From assembly GCF_002803095.1 (NCBI RefSeq), contig NZ_PGLR01000028.1:16202-80201 (forward strand): a stretch of 64,000 nt of DNA, written 5' to 3'. Positions 43,748 to 52,546 of this stretch are shown one piece after another (position 1 is the first letter of the stretch; the number at the start of each line of letters is the position of its first letter). The notes beneath the pieces were generated by a model, which worked only from the letters and a program-made list of their open reading frames with translations, was not told the DNA's origin and made no database searches. The DNA comes from Pseudomonas sp. ZH-FAD. Its GTDB lineage: Bacteria > Pseudomonadota > Gammaproteobacteria > Pseudomonadales > Pseudomonadaceae. The translations under genes and the position numbers were made by a program.

Positions 43748-44611
43748 ATGGATGTTCTTTCCGAGTTCTTCGAGCGCACGAGCCTGCAAGGGCGACTGTT
43801 ATTCGCCGGCCCGGTAGACGGTACCCTGGTGCTGGATAAGCCCCCTGGCATGGCATTCATCCACGTCATTGAGCGAGGTGCACTGGATATGGTGCACGCC
43901 GACAAGCCTCGTATCGCGATCAGTGAACCCAGCGTTTTGTTCTGTCCCAGCACCTGCTGCTACAAGTTGCGTGCGCACCAGCCAGGTGGCGTGGATCTGA
44001 TCTGCGCCTCGTTCCAGTTCGGGCGTTCAGGGCAGCAGCCATTTCCATTGGGTCTCCTGGAAACCCTGGTGTTTCCGCTGAGCGCCCTTGAGCAGCTCGG
44101 GCCGGTGATCGGCTCACTGGTCAACGAATTCCGGACACAGGCACCCGGCCGGAGCAAGGCGTTGAACCTGCTGTTCGAATATGTGTTCGTCCTGCTGGTA
44201 CGCCGCGCGGTGAACGAAGGGCGCATAACCAGCGGCCTGCTTTATGCGCTGCAGGACAGTCAACTGGGGCCTGCGCTGATCTGCATTCACCAGGAACCCC
44301 AGCTGGCCTGGAGCGTTGAGCGTCTGGCCGCGTTGGCGAAGATGTCGCGTACCAAGTTCGCAGCACTGTTCTCCGAGGTCATGAGCATGACGCCCATGGC
44401 CTATGTGACTGCCTGGCGCATGAAGGTGGCGCAGGACCTGCTGCGTGAGGGGAAGCCGATCAAGGTGATCGCCGATGCTGTGGGCTACGCCTCGCAGGCG
44501 TCGTTCTCGCGTACCTTTGCCCAGCATGTCGGGCAACCGCCAGGGGAATGGCTACGGGCTGAAGGTGAGGATCCGCCGGCGAAGCTGCAGGTGCAGATTT
44601 ACCGCGACTGA
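43748..44611 (+). CDS. AraC-family regulator, copy 1 of a duplicated pair
   Basis: Encodes 287 residues: an N-terminal cupin-like ligand domain (Cupin_6 type, ~1-170; GTLVLDKPPGMAFIHVIERG, VLFCPSTCCYKLRAH, SFQFG) and a C-terminal AraC DNA-binding domain (~185-275; WSVERLAALAKMSRTKFAAL then VGYASQASFSRTFAQHVGQ). It aligns without gaps to the protein encoded at 45817, and the roughly 80 bases upstream are also similar. The pair flanks DUF2798 and cysteine-hydrolase genes on the other strand. Effector unknown. Confidence 0.88.
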   Translation: MDVLSEFFERTSLQGRLLFAGPVDGTLVLDKPPGMAFIHVIERGALDMVHADKPRIAISEPSVLFCPSTCCYKLRAHQPGGVDLICASFQFGRSGQQPFPLGLLETLVFPLSALEQLGPVIGSLVNEFRTQAPGRSKALNLLFEYVFVLLVRRAVNEGRITSGLLYALQDSQLGPALICIHQEPQLAWSVERLAALAKMSRTKFAALFSEVMSMTPMAYVTAWRMKVAQDLLREGKPIKVIADAVGYASQASFSRTFAQHVGQPPGEWLRAEGEDPPAKLQVQIYRD

Positions 44612-44700
44612 AGTGACCTGGCGCTGAGCATTTGCGCCAGGCGCGAGACGTGCTTGGGTTGGCCGTTGCCGATACAAGGTATCGGTCTGCCTGCAGCGGT

Positions 44701-44934
44701 TCAGTCCTTTCGTGGCACGATGAAATCGGTCACTCGCCGCACGAGGGGCGCTGCCAGCAGCACCACTGGAATCATACTCAGCCAGGCAAGCAGCCAGGTA
44801 CTGCTCCAGGTCAGCATGAATGCGCCCATCGCCACCCCTTTGGGGGTGGCGATCAGGGCGGCGATGGCGCTGGTGATGGCCGATTGCAGCAGTCCGAATA
44901 CCTGCGGCCGGTATTGTTGGCTGATACGTGGCAT
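44701..44934 (-). CDS. DUF2798 family small membrane protein
   Basis: Encodes 77 residues with two transmembrane helices: VFGLLQSAITSAIAALIATP, and WLLAWLSMIPVVLLAAPLVR, ending in the conserved APLVRRVTDF. This is the DUF2798 pattern. GGAGG precedes the start. It lies 24 bases after the cysteine hydrolase gene on the same strand, so the two probably form an operon. Function unknown. Confidence 0.85.
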   Translation of the reverse strand: MPRISQQYRPQVFGLLQSAITSAIAALIATPKGVAMGAFMLTWSSTWLLAWLSMIPVVLLAAPLVRRVTDFIVPRKD

Positions 44935-44958
44935 ATGAAGGCCTCCGCAGTCCGTGGT

Positions 44959-45669
44959 TCAAGCGGCCGACAAGTTTTCCAGCGTCTGCGCCGTTGTCCA
45001 CAGCGCATTGGCGATATAGCGGTAATTGATCAGTGCAGCCAGGTAACCATCTCCTTCCGGCGTACTGGGGCCTGCTGTGGCATCTCTGACCACGGCTACT
45101 TCGAAGCCTTGCTCGAGCAGTTCGCGAAGATGCGACTCCACGCAGAGATTGGCGGCCATGCCGGCAAGGATTATCTGCGATACGCCATGTTTGCGCAGTT
45201 GCAGTGCGAGGTCATTGGTCTCCGGTCCGTAGACCTTGTGGGGCGAGGCTATGATGGTCTTGCCGTCAAGAATGTATGGCTTGTACTCCGGCATAAAGTC
45301 GGCACCGGAGTTGTCGAAGCCATCCAGGGTCAGCGGCCCTTGGCGGTCGAACATGCAGATGTCGTGCATGACCTTCTCCAGTGGGCCACCAAATTGCCAT
45401 TCGTGGTCGCATGGGTAGTAATAGTGTGGCGATACAGCCACGGTGATGCCGGCAGCCTTGGCCGCGGCGAACAACTGGCCGATGTGCTTGACGGTATCGT
45501 GCTCGGTGATGCTCTTGCCGAATACGCTCCAGCTCACGCCCTTCGGACTGAGGAAGTCGATCTGCGGATCGATCACCACAAGCGCGGCACGGGAGAGGTC
45601 GAGTTGCATGCCGGACGAAGGCAGTGCCGGGTCGGTTGGGTCTGAATAGGGCGTGGTGAACTGGCTCAT
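44959..45669 (-). CDS. Isochorismatase-family cysteine hydrolase
   Basis: Encodes 236 residues from MSQFTTPYSDPTDPALPSSG. The Asp-Lys-Cys triad of the family is present: D34 in VVIDPQIDFLS, K145 in SPHKVYG and C176 in GMAANLCVESHLR. Members hydrolyse amides such as nicotinamide, carbamates or isochorismate; the substrate here is unknown. The open frame extends much farther upstream, but that part runs antisense to the AraC gene and is rejected; GGAAG precedes the chosen ATG. It is divergent from the second AraC copy and probably under its control. Confidence 0.87.
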   Translation of the reverse strand: MSQFTTPYSDPTDPALPSSGMQLDLSRAALVVIDPQIDFLSPKGVSWSVFGKSITEHDTVKHIGQLFAAAKAAGITVAVSPHYYYPCDHEWQFGGPLEKVMHDICMFDRQGPLTLDGFDNSGADFMPEYKPYILDGKTIIASPHKVYGPETNDLALQLRKHGVSQIILAGMAANLCVESHLRELLEQGFEVAVVRDATAGPSTPEGDGYLAALINYRYIANALWTTAQTLENLSAA

Positions 45670-45816
45670 GGCGATCTTCCATTGGGTGTGATTAAGTGGG
45701 TCGCCACTGCAGTAGTTGCGGGCTGGGCCGTGCATCAGCGGCGACGGTTCTATCCTATGGCCGCTGCTGCTTCGACTTTTTCCTGCACGTACAGAATCTT
45801 TATCAGGTCGTCCCGA

Positions 45817-46680
45817 ATGGATGTTCTTTCCGAGTTCTTCGAGCGTACGAGCCTTCAGGGGCGACTGTTGTTCGCCGGTCCGGTGGAGGGCACGCTGGTT
45901 CTGGACAAGCCGCCAGGCATGGCATTCGTTCATGTGATCGAGCGCGGCGGGGTCGACATGGTGCAGCCGGGATTGCCGCGTATCGCCATCACTCAGCCCA
46001 GCGTATTGTTCTGCCCGAGCAGTTGTCGTTACCAGTTGCGTGCCCATGACGACGCTGGCGCGGATCTGATATGCGCGTCCTTTCAGTTCGGTCGATCTGA
46101 GCAGCAGCCATTCCCGCTGGGCCTGAAGGAAACTCTGGTCTTTGCGCTCAGCGCACTGGGGCAGTTGGGGCCGGTAATAGGCTCGCTGGTCAGCGAGTTT
46201 CGTACGTCGGCGCCAGGGCGCGACAAGGCCCTCAATCTGTTGTTCGAGTACGTGTTCGTGGTGCTGGTACGGCGTGCGGTCAGCGAAGGGCGAATTTCCA
46301 GTGGGTTGCTCTATGCCCTGCAGGACAGCCAGATGGGAGCGGCCTTGATGCGCATCCACCATGAACCGCAAACGCAGTGGAGCGTCGAGCGTCTGGCAGA
46401 GCTGGCCACGATGTCTCGTTCCAAGTTCGCTGCGCGGTTCCACGAGCTCATGGGGATGGCGCCAATGGCCTATGTCACAGCGTGGCGCATGAAGGTTGCG
46501 CAGGACATGCTGCGCGAGGGCGTGCCGATCAAGATCATCGCCGATGCCGTGGGCTACAGCTCGCAGGCGTCGTTCTCACGTACGTTTGTCCAGTTGATCG
46601 GCCAGCCACCGGGGGAATGGTTACGTAGCGCCATCAAGGAATCGAACCCGAAGGTAAACGCTCGTATTCATCGAAACTGA
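45817..46680 (+). CDS. AraC-family regulator, copy 2 of a duplicated pair
   Basis: Encodes 287 residues, starting at MDVLSEFFERTSLQGRLLFA like copy 1 and aligning to it over the full length without gaps, with clear majority identity. The cupin-like domain and the AraC domain (WSVERLAELATMSRSKFAAR; AVGYSSQASFSRTFVQ) are both intact. The leader shares AGAATCTTTATCAGGTC with copy 1 directly before the start. It is divergent from the cysteine hydrolase gene and overlaps the convergent LysR gene by 13 bases at its 3' end. Confidence 0.88.
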   Translation: MDVLSEFFERTSLQGRLLFAGPVEGTLVLDKPPGMAFVHVIERGGVDMVQPGLPRIAITQPSVLFCPSSCRYQLRAHDDAGADLICASFQFGRSEQQPFPLGLKETLVFALSALGQLGPVIGSLVSEFRTSAPGRDKALNLLFEYVFVVLVRRAVSEGRISSGLLYALQDSQMGAALMRIHHEPQTQWSVERLAELATMSRSKFAARFHELMGMAPMAYVTAWRMKVAQDMLREGVPIKIIADAVGYSSQASFSRTFVQLIGQPPGEWLRSAIKESNPKVNARIHRN

Positions 46681-47585
46681 CCCTGATCGGGCGCTGTGTA
46701 GAGTGTCTTCGCCAGCTCGACAAATGCCTTCAGACCTGCCGACGGATGGCGATTGGCCGGGTAGAACAAGGCCAGAGCGGAATGAGTCGGCGTCCATGGT
46801 TCAAGCAGCTGGACCAATTCGCCGCTGGCAAGATAGGGAGACGCGGCGAACTCGCTGAGCATGGCGATGCCTGCGCCGTTCAGTACGGCATGCAGGATCA
46901 ACTGGTGGTTACCCAGTGTCAGTTGGCCCGTGACGTCGATGATCGACCGTTGCCCCGCCTGGTCAAACTCCCATCTATGTATGGCACCGCTTGGGAAACG
47001 CCTGCGAATGCAATTGTGCATCGAAAGCTCCTGTGGCGTCTCCGGTCTACCATGCCGGCGCAGATAGTTGGGCGTGGCGACGGCCAGCAGTTTCAGCGGC
47101 GGGCTCAAAGGTACAGCGATCATGTCCTGGGGAACGTTATCGAGCAGACGAATACCTGCGTCACACCCCTGAGCGACGATGTCAACCAGGGCATCGTCGG
47201 TGACCAGCTCGAGCTGCATGTCCGGATAGCGTTGGGTGTAAGCGAGGATCAGGGGCGTCAGTACTATCTGCGCGGCACCCTCTGAGGTATTGATACGCAA
47301 GTTGCCCATGGGCGTCTGCCGGAAATGGTTGGCTTGCTCCATGGCTGCCGAAATTTCATCGAGAGCAGGTCCGATACGTAGCAGAAACTGCTCGCCTGCC
47401 TCGGACAGAGCCACACTACGGGTAGTGCGATGCAACAGTTTGACTCCCATGCGCCGCTCCAACTTGGCAACGCAGTGGCTGATGGCCGAGGGTGAGAGCT
47501 GCAGTTGCACTGCCGCGCGGCGGAAACTGAGGTGCTGTGCGACTGCGACGAAGGCGTTGAGTTCGAGTAAGGCAGGTCGATTCAT
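46668..47585 (-). CDS. LysR-family transcriptional regulator
   Basis: Encodes 305 residues. The helix-turn-helix is ELNAFVAVAQHLSFRRAAVQ with LQLSPSAISHCVAKLERRMG; the periplasmic-binding-like effector domain follows (~90-295). It is divergent from a short-chain dehydrogenase gene, with about 100 bases between the starts, so it most likely regulates that gene. The effector is unknown. Its tail overlaps the end of the second AraC gene. Confidence 0.9.
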   Translation of the reverse strand: MNRPALLELNAFVAVAQHLSFRRAAVQLQLSPSAISHCVAKLERRMGVKLLHRTTRSVALSEAGEQFLLRIGPALDEISAAMEQANHFRQTPMGNLRINTSEGAAQIVLTPLILAYTQRYPDMQLELVTDDALVDIVAQGCDAGIRLLDNVPQDMIAVPLSPPLKLLAVATPNYLRRHGRPETPQELSMHNCIRRRFPSGAIHRWEFDQAGQRSIIDVTGQLTLGNHQLILHAVLNGAGIAMLSEFAASPYLASGELVQLLEPWTPTHSALALFYPANRHPSAGLKAFVELAKTLYTAPDQGQFR

Positions 47586-47684
47586 TGTTCGCTTTCACTC
47601 AACAGGACGTGCAAAAAAAGGCGGATTATCACCAGCGCCTTGCGCGATTAACCTGCTGCCGTATCCATGCAGGAGCAGGTATTC

Positions 47685-48515
47685 ATGAAAAAAACAGTAC
47701 TGATCACTGGCGCATCCAGCGGTTTTGGCTTGTGCAGCGCTCGACGTTTCTCCGAGGCCGGCTGGAACGTCGTGGCGACCATGCGCGATGTAAGCGCGGG
47801 CAGAGAGCTGGCCGAACTGGATGACATGCTTGTCACCCGGCTCGATGTCCAGGACCACGCCAGCATTCAGGCGGCTATTGCTGCAGCAATCGAGCGCTTC
47901 GGCGCGGTCGACACGCTCGTCAACAACGCCGGCTTCAGCCTCTACGGCGTGTTCGAATCGCTGTCGCGCGAGAAAATTCGCGATCAATTCGACGTCAATG
48001 TTTTCGGCGTCATGGACGTGACCAGAGCCATACTGCCCCATTTTCGTCAGCGTCAGCGCGGCACGTTGATCAATATCAGCTCCGGCGCCGGCGTATTCGG
48101 CCTGCCGATGATCTGCGCCTACAACGCCAGCAAGTTCGCGCTGGAGGGGTTTTCCGAATCCCTCGCCTTCGAGCTCGCAAGCCAGAACATACGGGTCAAA
48201 CTGGTTGAACCGGGCGGAGTGCTCGATACCCGTTTTTCCCAGCGTGTCGCCGCCGAAGCCAGTCTCACTGAGACACCGAAGGATTACTCTGCTTTCGTTG
48301 CCGGCGCCGAGCGCGTCTTCACCTCCATTCGTGCGACGCGAAACGCCACATCCGAGCAAGTCGCCGACGTCATTTTGCAGGCAGCCAGCGATGACAGTGA
48401 TCGTCTGCGTTATGTCGCCACCGAAGACATCAAGCCACTGGTAAAAGCCCGCCGGGAAACCTCGGAGGACGAGTACATGGCAATGATGCGCTCGAGCTTC
48501 ATGCCGCAGCTCTGA
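47685..48515 (+). CDS. Short-chain dehydrogenase/reductase
   Basis: Encodes 276 residues of the classical SDR family. The cofactor motif TGASSGFG (residues 9-16 region), NNAGFSLYG, the catalytic serine pair in NISSGAGVFG and YNASK (Tyr146, Lys150) are present. R34 after the second strand (ATMRD) favours NADP(H). AGGAG precedes the ATG. It is likely controlled by the divergent LysR regulator; the substrate is unknown. Confidence 0.92.
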   Translation: MKKTVLITGASSGFGLCSARRFSEAGWNVVATMRDVSAGRELAELDDMLVTRLDVQDHASIQAAIAAAIERFGAVDTLVNNAGFSLYGVFESLSREKIRDQFDVNVFGVMDVTRAILPHFRQRQRGTLINISSGAGVFGLPMICAYNASKFALEGFSESLAFELASQNIRVKLVEPGGVLDTRFSQRVAAEASLTETPKDYSAFVAGAERVFTSIRATRNATSEQVADVILQAASDDSDRLRYVATEDIKPLVKARRETSEDEYMAMMRSSFMPQL

Positions 48516-48574
48516 TATCCGCGATGGCCGCCCGGTCCGGGGCGCACGGTCAAACGACCTCGTAGGCATGCCGC

Positions 48575-49612
48575 TCAAACCAGTCGCAGTCCCGTCATAC
48601 CCAGGATGATCGCCAGCGATAACAGGGCCGCTACGCTGGCGACAGCCGACCAGGCAACGTTGGCGGCCTTGTTCGAGGCCCCATGGGCCAGCATTACCAC
48701 ACGCAACCCCGAGCCCAGATGGGCGAGAACGAAGAACACGCCAAGCGAGTAGTGCGGCAGCAGACGGATGTTCCAAGGGTCCATGAGCAGGCCGGCCGGT
48801 GCACCGGTGGCGAACGCCCAGTCTGTTTCGATACCGCCCCACAGGCGCGCAAAAACGAATACCGCGTTCAAATGCCCCAGGATGAACACGGCGAGAAACA
48901 CACCGGACGCAAGCTGGAACAGACGCAGATGATCGCCTGGCGTTGCGCTCCATTGCCAGGCCAGACGCAGGCCCGTAACGACCTGAAACAGTAGGGCTGC
49001 AACCAGTAGCGATTCGATCAAGGTGGCGCGGTAGAAGGTACGTCCCCAGTCCATGACCGCTGCGTGCACATCTGAGCCGAGCAAGCCGAACAGGTGATTG
49101 AATAGATGAAAAACTACGAAAACAGTGACGATCACGCCCGATAGACCATGAGCTACACGCAATGCCGGACCACTGTGTCGCGGCGTCAGCGCGGCGGTTG
49201 CTGAACCAGGCACGAATGTCGCCAATGCAGCCAGAGCCAGCCAGGCCGTTGTCCATACCCAGCCATCCGCGACCGGGCTGCCGAGCATATACAGGTTGAC
49301 CCCAACGAAGCAGTACAGGGTTGGGGTCGCCACCAGAAGCAGGCCCAGACGACGGGCACGTGTATCGTCAAGCGTATGCCCGCGGGCCCGGCAGGCGAAG
49401 ATCAGCCCCAGTGCGGGTACGCTGAATACCGCGAGCAGGAGCAGGGCGGCGGCCAGATCAATGCCGCCGGCGCTGGTCACCGACAGGTGAAACACATCGA
49501 GCAGGTACGGATAGAACGCGGCGATCGTGGGCGCAAGCCACAGAGGCCAGCGGTTGATGATCGATGAAGTCCAGGCGGCTGACATCTTGGCAGGTGTGCA
49601 GGAGTCGTTCAT
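48575..49612 (-). CDS. Membrane protein resembling cytochrome b subunits
   Basis: Encodes 345 residues with about nine hydrophobic helices. Histidines inside helices (VFHLFNHLFGLL; ILGHLNAVFVF; FFVLAHLGSGLRVV) are placed like haem-b ligands of succinate-dehydrogenase/fumarate-reductase membrane subunits, so it may bind haem and move electrons to quinone. It is encoded 68 bases after an NADH-dehydrogenase-like flavoprotein gene on the same strand, which could be its partner. The start could also be two codons upstream. Confidence 0.75.
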   Translation of the reverse strand: MNDSCTPAKMSAAWTSSIINRWPLWLAPTIAAFYPYLLDVFHLSVTSAGGIDLAAALLLLAVFSVPALGLIFACRARGHTLDDTRARRLGLLLVATPTLYCFVGVNLYMLGSPVADGWVWTTAWLALAALATFVPGSATAALTPRHSGPALRVAHGLSGVIVTVFVVFHLFNHLFGLLGSDVHAAVMDWGRTFYRATLIESLLVAALLFQVVTGLRLAWQWSATPGDHLRLFQLASGVFLAVFILGHLNAVFVFARLWGGIETDWAFATGAPAGLLMDPWNIRLLPHYSLGVFFVLAHLGSGLRVVMLAHGASNKAANVAWSAVASVAALLSLAIILGMTGLRLV

Positions 49613-49680
49613 GGGCATGTCTCTGTATGGCGTCGATAGCCAGCCCCGGGCGCTCCTGCCCAGGGCTGGCATGGCAAGGT

Positions 49681-50886
49681 TCAGGCAACTACCGGGATCA
49701 GCGGGTCGGCTGCAGCCAGGGCGATCTCGCGCTTGGCCTCCGGCGGGTAGATCCATTGGGTGTTGATCTGCATTTTCAGCTCTTTGCCTTCCTTGCCGGT
49801 CAGCACCACCTTGCGCTCCCAGCCTTCGGTGAACACAGCGCCCCAGGCGCCGAGGTCCAGGCAGGTGACGTACTTGGGTTGGCTGTAGGGAATCGGCTCG
49901 ACACCCAGCAGATCGGCTGCAGCGTTATTGCCGGAGGAGCGGCCTAGAGCGATGGCGTGCTGACAGGTCATCAGTGCGTGGTTGCCAAGATCATCCACCG
50001 CGGCATAGGCGGTATCACCGGTGGCGTAGATGGCGTCCTGGCCAAGTACTTTCAGGTTGCGGTCGACGTGCAAGCGGCCGAAGGCATCGCGTTCGCCATC
50101 GATCTGCTGCGTCAGCGGTGAGGCCTTAACCCCGACGGTCCAGATAACGGTATTGGCCTCGATGCGTTCACCGTTGTCGAGCTGCACACCCTGTGCGTCG
50201 ACCATCGACACCGGGCTGCCCAGCTTCCAGGTCACACCCAACGTATCACTGGCGTCGGCGATCACCGAGGCGATCTGCTCGCCCATGACGCTGCCGACCT
50301 GTTTACCCATGTCGACGACGATCACCCGCACATCGGCCTCCTTACCCAGAATGGCGCGCAGCCGCGCCGGCATTTCCGTGGCCGTTTCGATACCGGTGAA
50401 ACCACCGCCGACCACCACCACGGTGTTACGCGCCTGGCTGGCTGGTTTGTCGTGCAGGTTCTGCAGATGGGTTTCGAGTTTCTGCGCCGCCTCCAGGCTG
50501 TCGACATCGAAGGCGAAACGGTCGATACCGGCCAGTGGAGGTCGGGCGACCTGGCTACCGGATGCCAGAATCAACCGGTCGAAATTCAGTTCGGCCTGCG
50601 CGCCGCTTGCATTGCGATAGATGACTCGCCTGCCTGCGGCATCGATACGGGTGGCGCTGCCTTGCACGAACTGCACGCCGACCGCATCGAACAACGGGCC
50701 GAGCGGTGCAACGGTGGTGCTCAGGTCACTTTCATAGAAACGCGGGCGTACGCGCAGTTCTGCTTGCGGAGCGAGGAGGGTAACGGCGACGTCCAGGCGC
50801 TGGTGCTGGTCCAGCAGGCGAACGGCGCTCAGCGCACTCCACATACCGCCGAAGCCGGCACCGATGATCAGGATCTGCTGTTTCAT
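49681..50886 (-). CDS. NADH dehydrogenase (type II-like) flavoprotein
   Basis: Encodes 401 residues of the pyridine nucleotide-disulfide oxidoreductase fold: FAD motif ILIIGAGFGGMWSALS (~5-20), NAD(P)H motif VVVVGGGFTGIETATEM (~155-171) and the second FAD contact YATGDTAYA (~300). No redox-active CxxxxC pair is present, as in NDH-2 enzymes. It would oxidise NADH and pass electrons to quinone, perhaps through the membrane protein encoded next. The longer upstream frame is rejected because the FAD motif must begin near the N-terminus. Confidence 0.85.
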   Translation of the reverse strand: MKQQILIIGAGFGGMWSALSAVRLLDQHQRLDVAVTLLAPQAELRVRPRFYESDLSTTVAPLGPLFDAVGVQFVQGSATRIDAAGRRVIYRNASGAQAELNFDRLILASGSQVARPPLAGIDRFAFDVDSLEAAQKLETHLQNLHDKPASQARNTVVVVGGGFTGIETATEMPARLRAILGKEADVRVIVVDMGKQVGSVMGEQIASVIADASDTLGVTWKLGSPVSMVDAQGVQLDNGERIEANTVIWTVGVKASPLTQQIDGERDAFGRLHVDRNLKVLGQDAIYATGDTAYAAVDDLGNHALMTCQHAIALGRSSGNNAAADLLGVEPIPYSQPKYVTCLDLGAWGAVFTEGWERKVVLTGKEGKELKMQINTQWIYPPEAKREIALAAADPLIPVVA

Positions 50887-51013
50887 ATCGTGAATTCCCG
50901 TAGTCGTTGAAGAAAAGATGTGTTGGCTGGCTACGGGATCGATTGTGTGGTTGTTTTGGATCAGGGTATTGATCCAGTATCTGCAAAAATAACTAGTCCA
51001 CTTCGAGGCCCCT

Positions 51014-52513
51014 ATGCCACTCGATAAAACCCCACCGCAAGTGGTCTTTCTGCCGCTGGGAACGCCGGAGGAGGGAGTCAGCCTGCAGGGATGGCTATAC
51101 GAGTCGCTGCGCCGCGCGATTCTGAGTGGGCGCCTGCCCGCTGGCAGCAAGCTACCCAGTACTCGCTCCATGGCCGAGTACTACGGCCTGGCACGCGGGA
51201 CGGTGCAGGCTGCCTATCAGCAGTTGCTTTCCGAAGGCTATCTGCAAGCTCGAACCGGCAGCGGTACGCGCGTCAGCGAGGTATTGCCGGACCCGACGCT
51301 GAACGCCGGATACGTTCGACGCAAGGTGGTGGCCGAGGTGCAAGAGAAGCGCACAGCTCCTGACACGCCCTGGCTAAAACGTCTGGCCGAGATCGAACCA
51401 ATCTTCTCGCGGCGAACGCTGCCAACCGGCGTGCGTCCGTTCTTTCCTCACCGTGGCGATATCAACGCCTTTCCCATCGACCTGTGGCGCAAGTTGCACA
51501 CCCAGCAGTTGCGCAGCTCGCGCCTGACGATGTTGCTCGATGCCGACCCGGCAGGCCTGCCCGAGCTGCGTGAAGCCATCGCCGGCTATCTGGCCATCGC
51601 CCGTGGGGTACAGGTTTCACCGGAGCGCATCCTGGTGCTCGGCAGCGTGCAACAAGGCTTGGATATCTGCTTGCGCTTGCTGGCTCCAGGCGACTCTCAG
51701 GTCTGGATGGAAGATCCCGGTTATCCCGGCGCACGGCAGTTGATGGACATCTCTGGCGTGACGCGAGTGGACGTGCCGGTAGATCGTTCCGGCCTCAAGG
51801 TGGACGAGGGGAGGCGCATGGCACCTGGCGCTCGGTTGGCTTACGTCACCCCCTCTCGCCAGGCACCACTGGGCGGCGAGTTGTCGCCGGCACGGCGCTT
51901 GGCCTTGCTGAAATGGGCGGCGGAGCAGGGCAGTTACATCTTCGAAGACGACTACGACAGCGAGTACCGTTTCATCGCCAAGCCCATTCCGGCACTGCGC
52001 TCCATGCCGGGCGCCGAGCACTCGGTGATCATGGCTGGCACCTTCAGCAAACTGCTGTTCCCCTCGATTCGTCTGGCCTATCTGGTGCTACCTGAACATC
52101 TTGTGGAGAGTTTCACCCGTGCTTCGGCACTGATGTCGCGCCATGCCAACAGCCTGGCGCAGGCCGTGCTGGCCGATTTCATCCATGAGGGGCATTTCGA
52201 CCGTCACGTGCGGCGCATGCGCAAGATCTACGCAGCGCGTGCCGACGCCTTCGCTGAAGCCGCGCACAAGCACTGGCAAGGGCTGATCGAGGTGCCGGAA
52301 ATTCGTGCAGGTATGGATATCGCCTGCCATTTGCAGGTGGAGAACGAACAGGAAGCTTTCGCGCGTTTGCAGGCTGCCGGTATCGACGCATTGCCACTGG
52401 CGAGCTACTGCGTCGAGGCAAGGCCACCAGGGCTGGTAATGGGCTTTGCGCCTTATGAAGAACGCGCCATCGAGGATGCCGCCAGGGCTGTTGCGCACAC
52501 CCTGCGCGGCTGA
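51014..52513 (+). CDS. MocR/PdxR-type GntR-aminotransferase regulator
   Basis: Encodes 499 residues: an N-terminal GntR winged helix (~15-90; LRRAILSGRLPAGSKLPSTR, RGTVQAAYQQLLSEGYLQ) fused to a type-I aminotransferase domain (~115-490). The PLP-binding lysine is in AGTFSKLLFPSIRLAYL and the conserved DYDSEYRF precedes it. Such proteins sense PLP or amino compounds. It is divergent from the NADH-dehydrogenase-like gene and so probably controls that pair. GAGG lies just before the start. Confidence 0.92.
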   Translation: MPLDKTPPQVVFLPLGTPEEGVSLQGWLYESLRRAILSGRLPAGSKLPSTRSMAEYYGLARGTVQAAYQQLLSEGYLQARTGSGTRVSEVLPDPTLNAGYVRRKVVAEVQEKRTAPDTPWLKRLAEIEPIFSRRTLPTGVRPFFPHRGDINAFPIDLWRKLHTQQLRSSRLTMLLDADPAGLPELREAIAGYLAIARGVQVSPERILVLGSVQQGLDICLRLLAPGDSQVWMEDPGYPGARQLMDISGVTRVDVPVDRSGLKVDEGRRMAPGARLAYVTPSRQAPLGGELSPARRLALLKWAAEQGSYIFEDDYDSEYRFIAKPIPALRSMPGAEHSVIMAGTFSKLLFPSIRLAYLVLPEHLVESFTRASALMSRHANSLAQAVLADFIHEGHFDRHVRRMRKIYAARADAFAEAAHKHWQGLIEVPEIRAGMDIACHLQVENEQEAFARLQAAGIDALPLASYCVEARPPGLVMGFAPYEERAIEDAARAVAHTLRG

Positions 52514-52518
52514 GAACT

Positions 52519-52538
52519 GCCCCGGCCTCGGCCGGGGC
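52519..52538. terminator. Terminator between MocR and OprD genes
   Basis: GCCCCGGCC and GGCCGGGGC form a strong hairpin around two bases, between convergent genes, and can serve both. No long T run follows. Confidence 0.7.
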
Positions 52539-52546
52539 AGCGACCA

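Noticed and set aside
45670..46443. Upstream extension of the cysteine hydrolase frame
   Set aside because: The extension is antisense to the second AraC gene; the enzyme family begins near 45669.
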